Assembly (NCBI GenBank): GCA_964569015.1
Contig: CAZMSN010000060.1
Span: 1 to 9,687, forward strand
Source of the DNA: CAYQEC01 sp964569015
Lineage (GTDB): Bacteria > Actinomycetota > Acidimicrobiia > Spongiisociales > UBA5794
Length of the DNA: 9,687 bases
Reading direction: 5' to 3'
This document shows positions 1 to 5,644 of the stretch, piece after piece; position 1 is the first letter of the stretch; each line of letters begins with the position of its first letter. The notes beneath the pieces are model-generated. The model searched no databases. It was not told the origin of the DNA and was given only the letters and a program-made list of their open reading frames with translations. Both the position numbers and the translations under genes were made by a program.

Positions 1-473
1 AGATCATCGTGCCCGGCGACGGCACCAGCCTGTGGACCATCACCCACAACACCGACTTCGCCAAGGGGCTGAACGGACTGCTGGGCCATCCGGCGGCGAT
101 CGGGGAGGACTTTCACATCACGTCCGACGAGGTGCTGACATGGAACCAGATCTACTCCCTCGTGGGCAAGGCGGCCGGCGCCGAGCCGGACATCCTGCAC
201 GTCCCCACCGATGCCCTCATCGCCGCCGACGCCGAGGAGGAGGGAAGCCTGTGGGGCGACAAAGTGCACAGCACGGTGTTCGACAACACCAAGCTGCGGC
301 TACTGGTTCCCGACTTCGAGGCAACGACGGCGTTCGCCGAGGGAATCGAGGAAACGGTGGCCTGGTTCGATGCCGATCCGTCCCGGCAGGAGATCGATCA
401 GGAGGCCAACACCCACTGGGATCGGATCGTGGACGTGTACGAAGAGGCGCTGCGGCAGGTGACGACGGGCTGA
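1..473 (+). CDS. NAD-dependent epimerase/dehydratase-like extended SDR protein, C-terminal part (5' truncated)
   Basis: This is the C-terminal ~156 residues of a protein whose start lies outside the window; the frame is open to the left edge (first full codon at base 3), so the GTG at 9 is internal. The sequence IIVPGDGTSLWTITHNTDFAKG, then an AIGEDFHITSDEVLTWNQIY block, resembles the substrate-binding half of extended short-chain dehydrogenases annotated as UDP-glucose 4-epimerase or NAD-dependent dehydratase. The late part (DNTKLRLLVPDFEATTAFAEGIEETVAWF) is the usual helix where the sugar-binding lobe ends and adds a terminal helix. The Rossmann GxxGxxG motif and the YxxxK catalytic pair lie upstream and cannot be checked. 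It probably acts in the cytoplasm on a nucleotide-linked or free sugar; the substrate is unknown. The next gene on the strand begins 215 bp later behind a strong hairpin, so this is likely the end of a transcription unit. Confidence 0.8.
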   Translation, partial: IIVPGDGTSLWTITHNTDFAKGLNGLLGHPAAIGEDFHITSDEVLTWNQIYSLVGKAAGAEPDILHVPTDALIAADAEEEGSLWGDKVHSTVFDNTKLRLLVPDFEATTAFAEGIEETVAWFDADPSRQEIDQEANTHWDRIVDVYEEALRQVTTG

Positions 474-544
474 GCGGACCCGTTCGCGAGTGCCTTCCCC
501 CCCCGTCTCGGTGACACGAGCCGGCCCTCGAGGAACCCCGCGAT

Positions 545-559
545 CGGCTCATCGAGCCG
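545..559 (+). other. Small inverted repeat downstream of the SDR gene
   Basis: CGGCTC (545-550) and GAGCCG (554-559) form a perfect 6-bp stem with an ATC loop. A second GAGCCG copy at 518-523 could pair with the same left arm, so two mutually exclusive hairpins are possible. No T-run follows. It may be a weak 3'-end structure of the SDR transcript or chance in GC-rich DNA. Confidence 0.25.
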
Positions 560-597
560 TCGCTCTCCCTGGAGTATGAGCGGTGCGGTCCTTCGTC

Positions 598-603
598 TAC
601 TAT
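598..603 (+). promoter_or_regulatory. Possible -10 element of the glutamate-synthase-like gene
   Basis: TACTAT fits the TANNNT form of a housekeeping -10 box in an otherwise GC-rich gap. It would place the transcript start near 609-611, just before the hairpin at 616-645. No convincing -35 hexamer sits 16-18 bp upstream. The call is tentative and rests on position and base composition only. Confidence 0.2.
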
Positions 604-615
604 CCCCGGCACCAG

Positions 616-645
616 CGGGCGGGACTGGGATGACCATCCCGCCCG
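616..645 (+). promoter_or_regulatory. Strong hairpin in the leader of the glutamate-synthase-like gene (terminator or attenuator)
   Basis: CGGGCGGGA (616-624) pairs perfectly with TCCCGCCCG (637-645) in a 9-bp stem. Past a one-base bulge at C625 the stem continues with TGG (626-628) against CCA (634-636), closing a five-base GATGA loop. An alternative smaller hairpin, GGGAT (627-631) with ATCCC (636-640), would compete for the same right arm. The tract just 3' (TGTTGTC) is only mildly T-rich. It lies 143 bp after the SDR stop and 43 bp before the next start, so it could be the SDR terminator or a 5'-UTR attenuator. Confidence 0.45.
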
Positions 646-648
646 TGT

Positions 649-658
649 TGTCATGACA
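649..658. promoter_or_regulatory. Perfect 10-bp palindrome, candidate operator
   Basis: TGTCATGACA is a perfect palindrome lying directly after the leader hairpin and 30 bp before the preferred start codon at 689. Short symmetric sites in this position often bind dimeric regulators. A single 10-bp site can also occur by chance, and no regulator gene is adjacent to support it. Confidence 0.25.
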
Positions 659-688
659 TCACTCACCAACACGCGAACGGGGAACCAA

Positions 689-2329
689 ATGGCCGAGCGC
701 GACAAGCAAATCGACGCCTTGGGAACGGTGAACCGCGGCCAGGCCGCCGAATCGGGCCTCTGCACGCTGTGCCGGGCCGACTGCAAGGGCAAGTGTGAGG
801 TGTGGATGTCCTCGCTGCGCGGCCGCGAGATGCTCTACCCGCGCGATTTTGGCGAGACGACCGCCGGATCGGGCAATCTGACGGCCGTCGGCGTCGGATA
901 CCACGCGTTGCGCATCAACGGCGGCCTGCACGGAGCACACGGCCTCCCCGCAGACGTCGACCACGACCCCGACAACTGCTATTACAAGAACGTCGACATC
1001 TCGACGAGCTTCGGTCGCACCGAAACCATCGACTGCCGGCTCCCCGTGATGACCGGCGCTCTGGGATCGACGGCCATCGCTCGCAAGTACTGGCCGTCGT
1101 TCGCCGCCGGAGCCGCCCTGGCCGGGATTCCTATCGTCGTCGGCGAGAACGTCGCCGGCATCGACCCCCAGTCGGAGATGCGCAACAGCACCCTGGTCTC
1201 CTCCCCTGAGATGGATCGGCGCATCGGGGGATACCGGCGCTACCACGACGGGAACGGCGCCATCATCGTCCAGGTCAATGTCGAGGACGCCCGCAACGGC
1301 GTGCCGCGCTACATCATCGACAAGCACGGCGACGAGATCGTGCTCGAGGTGAAGTGGGGCCAAGGGGCCAAGGACATCGGCGGCGAGATCCAGGTCGAGG
1401 ACATCGAGTACGCCCGCTTCCTCGCCGAGCGTGGCTACTTCCTCGATCCGGATCCGACGGATCCCGAGGTCCAACACGCCTACTCGAAGGCCGCCGTCAA
1501 GTTCTTCGCCCGGCACAGCCGCCTCGGCGGAACGAATCTCGATTCAACCGAGCAGGTGCGCGACGACCTCATGACCGCCGTCGAGCAGTATCGAGCCCTG
1601 GGCTTCAAGCACATCACGCTCAAGACCGGCGCCTATGGCATGGCGGCGCTGGCGATGTCGCTGCGCTTCGCCGCCGACGCCGACCTCGATCTCGTCACCA
1701 TCGACGGGGCCGGCGGCGGCACCGGAATGAGCCCTTGGAACATGATGGAGCACTGGGGCGTGCCGCCGTTGCTGCTACACGCCAAGGCGCACGAGTACTG
1801 CCGGGTGCTCGAAGAGCGTGGCATCCGGCCGCCCGACATCTCCTTCGCCGGAGGCTTCGCCAGGGAGGACCACATCTTCAAGGCGCTGGCTCTCGGAGCG
1901 CCGTACACGAAGCTCGTCTGCATGGGCCGAGCGCTCATGATCCCCGGCTTCGTCGGGAGCAACATCGAAGGAGTCCTCCACCCGGACCGCAAGGCGGACG
2001 TCAACGGGCACTGGGACACACTCCCGCCGGCGGTCGCCCAGATGGGCGACGATCCCATGGAGATCTTCGCCGGATGGGAAGCAGTCCACGCCAAGGTCGG
2101 CGACGCCGGGATCGACGACGTGCCCTATGGGGCGATCGCGCTGGTGGCATACCTCGACAAGCTGTCGGCGGGACTGCAGCAGTTCATGGCGGGAGCGCGC
2201 AAGTTCCGCCTCGATGAGATGGCCCGCACCGATCTCATGGCCGCCAACCGGGAAACCGCCGCCGAGACGGGCATCACCTACGTCACAGACGCCTCCGACG
2301 AGCAGGCGAAGGAGATCCTGCGGGCGTAG
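689..2329 (+). CDS. Stand-alone FMN-binding glutamate-synthase-family protein with N-terminal CxxCxxxCxxxC motif
   Basis: The 546-residue product carries the FMN/synthase (GltS C-terminal-like, TIM-barrel) domain of glutamate synthase. Visible landmarks, numbered from this start, are KWGQGAK-IGGEI at ~222-232 (the GQGAKPGxGG motif of GltB), a KTGAYG segment at ~312-317 where GltB has the lysine/SEAGVG loop, and the FMN-phosphate motif GAGGGTGMSP at 340-349. It lacks the N-terminal class-II glutaminase domain, the C-terminal GXGXG beta-helix domain and the GltB 3Fe-4S cysteine cluster. Instead, cysteines at 25, 28, 32 and 36 (GLCTLCRADCKGKC) could hold an Fe-S cluster. True glutamate synthases move ammonia onto 2-oxoglutarate; the reaction of this shorter relative is not known from sequence. 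ATG 689 is preferred because GGGGA lies 5 nt upstream. An in-frame ATG at 653 would add 12 residues but has no ribosome site and lies inside the palindrome. The gene appears monocistronic, ending against a convergent operon. Confidence 0.85.
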   Translation: MAERDKQIDALGTVNRGQAAESGLCTLCRADCKGKCEVWMSSLRGREMLYPRDFGETTAGSGNLTAVGVGYHALRINGGLHGAHGLPADVDHDPDNCYYKNVDISTSFGRTETIDCRLPVMTGALGSTAIARKYWPSFAAGAALAGIPIVVGENVAGIDPQSEMRNSTLVSSPEMDRRIGGYRRYHDGNGAIIVQVNVEDARNGVPRYIIDKHGDEIVLEVKWGQGAKDIGGEIQVEDIEYARFLAERGYFLDPDPTDPEVQHAYSKAAVKFFARHSRLGGTNLDSTEQVRDDLMTAVEQYRALGFKHITLKTGAYGMAALAMSLRFAADADLDLVTIDGAGGGTGMSPWNMMEHWGVPPLLLHAKAHEYCRVLEERGIRPPDISFAGGFAREDHIFKALALGAPYTKLVCMGRALMIPGFVGSNIEGVLHPDRKADVNGHWDTLPPAVAQMGDDPMEIFAGWEAVHAKVGDAGIDDVPYGAIALVAYLDKLSAGLQQFMAGARKFRLDEMARTDLMAANRETAAETGITYVTDASDEQAKEILRA

Positions 2330-2356
2330 ATCGCAGACGCCAAACCGATCGAGACC

Positions 2357-2384
2357 GCGCCGGCTTTCGCTCGGAAGCCGGCGC
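2357..2384. terminator. Bidirectional terminator-like hairpin between convergent genes
   Basis: GCGCCGGCTT (2357-2366) and AAGCCGGCGC (2375-2384) form a perfect 10-bp stem with an 8-base loop. It lies in the 61-bp gap between the glutamate-synthase-like stop (2329) and the stop of the minus-strand operon (2391). No clear T-run follows on either strand, which is common for high-GC terminators. The position makes a shared transcription end likely. Confidence 0.6.
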
Positions 2385-2390
2385 ACGTCG

Positions 2391-3314
2391 TCACGCCCCG
2401 GACGGCCGGACCTCGGCGATCGCCGCGCGGGCCACCTCGGCGGTGGCGGTCTCGAAGATGTGGCGCTTGCCGGGCTCGCTGTAGACCAGGTCGCCGCAGA
2501 TCTCGAATCCGCCCATCAGGCCCTTCGCCACAGCGTGGGTGAGACGGCTGTCGCGGGCAAAGACGTGGACGACGGGCCGGGCGGCGGGACCGGCGACGAG
2601 AACATTGACCCGGTGGTGTCGGGGATCGCGATCGATCCAGCCTCTCGCCGCGGCCAGGGCTTCGGCCGTTCCGTGACCGTCGATCTCGAAACGCCGGAGC
2701 GCCGCCGGGTACCGGTCCTCCCCGTCCGGCGGGAGGTCCTCGACGGGCAGCCGTTCCGTGGTGATCTGGTAGTGGAGGTGCCAGGGGATCGTTGCCCCGG
2801 CTTGGGCCCCGTTGTACAGAACCCGGTACTCGCCCCGAGTGGCGGCGTGCAGCTCGGCCATGGCTTCCAGCACGTGCGGGGTGAAATCCTGGTCAACGTG
2901 GTCCGCAGACATCACCGTGAAGTGGTTCCGCTCGATCCAGGCGAAGTTGGCGCCGGCGGCGTAGCGGCGGCCGGCAAGCTCGACCGGGATGAGCCGTTCG
3001 AGGGGATAGCACTCGACGATGTTGTCGATGCACAAGAAGCAGTGCCGGCCGGAGGGATCGCGGGGATCGTGGAAGAGCTTGGTGGTATCCCTATCGGGAT
3101 TGAGAATCCCACGTCGCTCCAGCTCCTGGGTGTCGGAGCGGAGCTCCCGATGGGGCATCCAGCGGAGCCGGTAGGCGATGCCCGCCACCGGGTCGGGCAG
3201 GATCCTCTCCTCGATCCCGGCCGGATCGGGATCGCACAGCAGGAAGCCCTCCCGGCCCTGTTGATCCCAGGTGTCGTTGAGCAGCTCGACGAGTCCATCG
3301 ATCGTCACGGTCAT
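2391..3314 (-). CDS. HxHxQ nucleotidyltransferase/phosphorylase (GalT/Apa2 superfamily, DUF4922-like)
   Basis: The 307-residue protein has the signature of the HIT-like GalT/Apa2 group: N168-G-A-Q-A-G-A-T followed by H179-L-H181-Y-Q183. This matches the Gly-rich loop plus HxHxQ active site of ATP adenylyltransferases and GDP-hexose phosphorylases; the second histidine would be the nucleophile that takes the NMP. A CFLC pair (C92, C95) could bind a metal. The overall form recalls DUF4922 proteins, an assignment made from memory. Such enzymes move an NMP between a nucleotide-sugar or Ap4A and phosphate or a sugar phosphate. Here the likely substrate is an NDP-hexose, given the genes upstream. 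Its ATG overlaps the stop of the glycosyltransferase (ATGA, 3311-3314) and GGAG lies 6 nt upstream, so the two are translationally coupled. It is the last gene of the operon and is cytoplasmic (no signal or membrane segment). Fold confidence is high; exact substrate is unknown. Confidence 0.75.
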   Translation of the reverse strand: MTVTIDGLVELLNDTWDQQGREGFLLCDPDPAGIEERILPDPVAGIAYRLRWMPHRELRSDTQELERRGILNPDRDTTKLFHDPRDPSGRHCFLCIDNIVECYPLERLIPVELAGRRYAAGANFAWIERNHFTVMSADHVDQDFTPHVLEAMAELHAATRGEYRVLYNGAQAGATIPWHLHYQITTERLPVEDLPPDGEDRYPAALRRFEIDGHGTAEALAAARGWIDRDPRHHRVNVLVAGPAARPVVHVFARDSRLTHAVAKGLMGGFEICGDLVYSEPGKRHIFETATAEVARAAIAEVRPSGA

Positions 3315-4693
3315 GGCGCGCTCCGCCGGGTCGGCGAGACCCCGAGGTCGTCGAGGAGACCTCGGGTGCGCTGCTCCCAGGTGAAGTAGGGAACGGTGAT
3401 GTGGAGCGCCCGGTCGCCCATCGTGGAGCGCAGCTCGTCGTCGGAGAGCACGAGGGCCAACGCGTGGGCGAACCCGTCGACGTCGTCTGCGGGAACCACC
3501 ACGGCTCCGTCACCGACCAGGAGCTCCCGCCCGCTGCCAGCTCCATCGAGAGGAATCCGGCTCGGCTCGGGCCCCAAAAGGTACTCGGTTACGAAGGGAA
3601 CGCGATCGGAGGCGATCACCGGCTTTCCGGTGGCAGCCGCTTCCTGGGCGCTCATGCCGAATCCCTCCATCACCGAAGGGGTGCAGTACACGCTGGAAAC
3701 GGCGTAGAGGCACGGGAGCCGATCCCACACCGAGCCGACGACGGCGAGGTCGTCGCCGAGGCCGAGGTCGTCGATGAGCGCCAACGCCTTCCGGTACGGA
3801 TCGCCGGCGCGCTCGTCGAGAGCCACCACGAGGAACAGGCCGGGCACCCGTTGACGAGCCGCCGCGAAGGCCCGGATCAGCACGTCCTTTCGCTTGGTGT
3901 GATCGGTGCGGCTGATCTCGGTGACGATCAGCCGGGTTTGCAGCTCGATCGGTGTACGAGTGGTGTGGGCGGCGAGGAATCCCCAGATGTCGTCACATTC
4001 GTCGACGGCACGGGGCCGATAACGAGCGACGTCGACGCAGGGGGGAAGGAAGTACTTCGGCTGGTATCCGTAGTCGTCGACGAACGTCTCCCGGATGGCG
4101 GTCGACGTGGCGACGGCGCCGTCGATGCGGCCCAGCAGATCATGCTCGTGGGCGATGCGCTCGTCGATGCGGAGGTCGGCCCAGGTGGAGGGGTCCATGT
4201 TCCGCTTCTTGAGCGCACCGAGCGAGTGCGGCACCCAGACGTGGGGAGAGGGATGCTCAGCACGATCGTTGAGGGCGGCTCCCAGCACCCCACCGTCCCA
4301 ATAGTGGGAGATGACGAGGTCGTAAGTGTCACCATCGGCGGTGAGCTTGCGTTCCAGATCCGCTGCCAGCTCGGGGATCTGAGCCGCCATGTCCTCTTTG
4401 CGGACGAACTCGGGGCAGCCGTCCTCGAGGTAGAGAATGCGGGCATGCCCGCTCGGGTGATACCGCACTCCCACCTGGGGACGCCCGGTCGCCGGATGGG
4501 CGTATCCCCCGCGGTTGACGATCGTGACCCGATATCCCTGAGCCACCAGAGCCTCGGTGAACTGGTTGACGTAGACGTTCTGCCCACCCGTGTCGGGCAG
4601 CCCCGGCACCACTTCCCACTCGTGCACGCCGTGGTTGGTGATCATCAGCGTGTGCGTCCGCGCCGGATCTCGAAATCCCTGGCCGCCGTTCAC
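3311..4693 (-). CDS. GT4 glycosyltransferase, mannosylfructose-/sucrose-phosphate synthase-like
   Basis: This retaining GT-B glycosyltransferase (family GT4) should join a hexose from a nucleotide sugar to a sugar phosphate. Numbered from this start, it shows DTGGQNVYV at 34-42, ISHYWDGG at 128-135, PHSLGALKKRNM at 155-166, the donor loop SRTDHTKRKD at ~261-270 and the EGFGMSAQE E-x7-E pair (E343, E351). These blocks match sucrose-phosphate synthases and, by the NSHYWDAG and PHSLGxxKKRxM forms, mannosylfructose-phosphate synthase (GDP-mannose plus fructose-6-phosphate) even better. At 460 residues it is near the length of that enzyme. GTG 4693 is chosen because AGGAGG (4698-4703) lies 4 nt upstream. 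An in-frame ATG at 4735 would overlap the phosphatase stop as ATGA and add 14 Lys/Gly-rich residues, but has no clear ribosome site. Middle gene of the operon; donor and acceptor are not proven. Confidence 0.85.
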   Translation of the reverse strand: MNGGQGFRDPARTHTLMITNHGVHEWEVVPGLPDTGGQNVYVNQFTEALVAQGYRVTIVNRGGYAHPATGRPQVGVRYHPSGHARILYLEDGCPEFVRKEDMAAQIPELAADLERKLTADGDTYDLVISHYWDGGVLGAALNDRAEHPSPHVWVPHSLGALKKRNMDPSTWADLRIDERIAHEHDLLGRIDGAVATSTAIRETFVDDYGYQPKYFLPPCVDVARYRPRAVDECDDIWGFLAAHTTRTPIELQTRLIVTEISRTDHTKRKDVLIRAFAAARQRVPGLFLVVALDERAGDPYRKALALIDDLGLGDDLAVVGSVWDRLPCLYAVSSVYCTPSVMEGFGMSAQEAAATGKPVIASDRVPFVTEYLLGPEPSRIPLDGAGSGRELLVGDGAVVVPADDVDGFAHALALVLSDDELRSTMGDRALHITVPYFTWEQRTRGLLDDLGVSPTRRSAP

Positions 4694-4697
4694 CGGA

Positions 4698-4703
4698 CCT
4701 CCT
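4698..4703 (-). promoter_or_regulatory. Ribosome binding site deciding the glycosyltransferase start
   Basis: On the minus strand this reads AGGAGG, a full anti-16S match, followed by TCCG and then GTG at 4693. It favours the internal GTG over the ATG at 4735, which overlaps the stop of the upstream phosphatase gene. Both may be used: the ATGA overlap allows coupling, the Shine-Dalgarno allows independent initiation. Confidence 0.5.
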
Positions 4704-4731
4704 GAGCCCTTCTTCCCTACGCTGGCTCTCT

Positions 4732-5505
4732 TCATGCGTCGGCAGATTCCGGTGCGGAATCAAGGGGTCCGGCCGGAAGCCACCCCAAGCGCTCGAGCCC
4801 TTCTCGGATCCCTGCCGCGTAGGGAGCTGCCGCGTGGTAGACGTGAGGCTCGTCGAGATCGAGCAGCTCTTCGGTGGAGTTCCCCACGGCGATGCAGCGG
4901 AACCCCAGGTCGGCTCGCATCATGTCGAGGTCGTTGCCGGTGTCGCCGGCGGTGACGACCAGGTCTGCAGGAATGCCCATCGCCTCCGCCGTGTAGCGCA
5001 CGGCGCCACCCTTGCCGGATCGGAGCGGCAGCAGGTCGAGGTACTTCCCGGCCGAGTGGATGACCTTGGCGCGAAGCCCCTCCGCCGCCAGCCGATGCTC
5101 GATCTCGGCGAGGTGCTCGACCACGTTCTCCTGCAGGTAGTAGCTGCTCTTGAACTCCGACTGCCACTCCTCTTCCTGCATCCATGCCTCGGGGATGTCG
5201 CCGAGGATGGCCTCGACGGCGACTTTGTCCCAGTCGTCGGAGATGATCCGGCTCCAGCCTTCGTCCCGCTCGTAGCGCCCGTCTCGCCAGAACCAGACCT
5301 CGGTTCCCACCATGCACACGCACGCCGCGGCGCGACGCGCCGCGTGATGCTCTGCATAGAACGACTGGATGGAGGGGAGATGCCGCCCGGTGGAGAACAC
5401 GAGCATGATGCCGGCGGCGTCGAGCGCCTCCCAGAGTTCGTTCATGGTGGCGTCGTCGCCGAGGAAGGTGCCGTCCATATCGGTGGCGAGCAGTCGTCTC
5501 GGCAT
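4732..5505 (-). CDS. HAD-family sugar-phosphate phosphatase, mannosylfructose-/sucrose-phosphatase-like
   Basis: This 257-residue soluble enzyme has all four HAD motifs: DMDGT at 9-13 (D9 nucleophile, D11 acid/base), STGR at 38-41, the motif III lysine in SGKGG (K165) and GDTGND at 187-192. The cap segment MQEEEWQSEFKSSYYL (109-124) resembles the substrate-binding cap of sucrose-phosphatase and mannosylfructose-phosphate phosphatase, where an equivalent MQEE...KSS stretch occurs. It should remove phosphate from the disaccharide phosphate made by the adjacent glycosyltransferase, pulling the pathway forward. ATG 5505 is chosen because it has GGAGGG five bases upstream and starts directly at the HAD fold; upstream in-frame starts (to 5808) would run over the divergent gene. 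It is the first gene of the minus-strand operon. A generic Cof-type HAD phosphatase is the alternative, but the pairing with the glycosyltransferase makes the specific role likely. Confidence 0.85.
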   Translation of the reverse strand: MPRRLLATDMDGTFLGDDATMNELWEALDAAGIMLVFSTGRHLPSIQSFYAEHHAARRAAACVCMVGTEVWFWRDGRYERDEGWSRIISDDWDKVAVEAILGDIPEAWMQEEEWQSEFKSSYYLQENVVEHLAEIEHRLAAEGLRAKVIHSAGKYLDLLPLRSGKGGAVRYTAEAMGIPADLVVTAGDTGNDLDMMRADLGFRCIAVGNSTEELLDLDEPHVYHAAAPYAAGIREGLERLGWLPAGPLDSAPESADA

Positions 5506-5644
5506 CTGACCCTCCGGGTTCGCAGACCCTATCGCGTGAATGGCTCGATCCTGGGGCAATCCGGACGGGCGACCATAGCTGACCGAGCCGGCTACGAAAA
5601 CGGCCCGACATCGGAGATGGAGACCGGCGCTCGATTGTGGGACG
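5506..5644. promoter_or_regulatory. Divergent intergenic region driving the sugar operon and the SLH protein
   Basis: This 139-bp gap separates the divergently read phosphatase operon (-) and the SLH/beta-helix gene (+), so both promoters should lie here or just inside the genes. The only clear element is GGAGGG on the minus strand (5510-5515), the ribosome site of the phosphatase gene. I see no convincing -35/-10 pair on either strand and no long inverted repeat. Confidence 0.4.

Noticed and set aside
497..504. Run of eight C after the SDR gene
   Set aside because: A homopolymer of this length in GC-rich non-coding DNA needs no special explanation; at most it marks a possible sequencing-error site.
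659..1516. Minus-strand open frame opposite the start of the glutamate-synthase-like gene
   Set aside because: Its composition is Val/Asp/Gly-rich with no motif; the plus-strand product is a clear family member.
2127..3389. Plus-strand open frame of about 420 codons running from the end of the glutamate-synthase-like gene across the HxHxQ gene
   Set aside because: It crosses the terminator-like hairpin and two convincing genes, and its product has no recognisable domain.
3745..3776. Short direct repeat (GAGGTCGTCG units) inside the glycosyltransferase gene
   Set aside because: It encodes the ordinary DDLGLGDDL segment and is explained by the protein sequence.
3401..4705. Plus-strand open frame of about 434 codons opposite the glycosyltransferase
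   Set aside because: It mirrors the real gene's codon pattern (antisense frame in high-GC DNA), shows no known motif, and the minus-strand product has full GT4 signatures.
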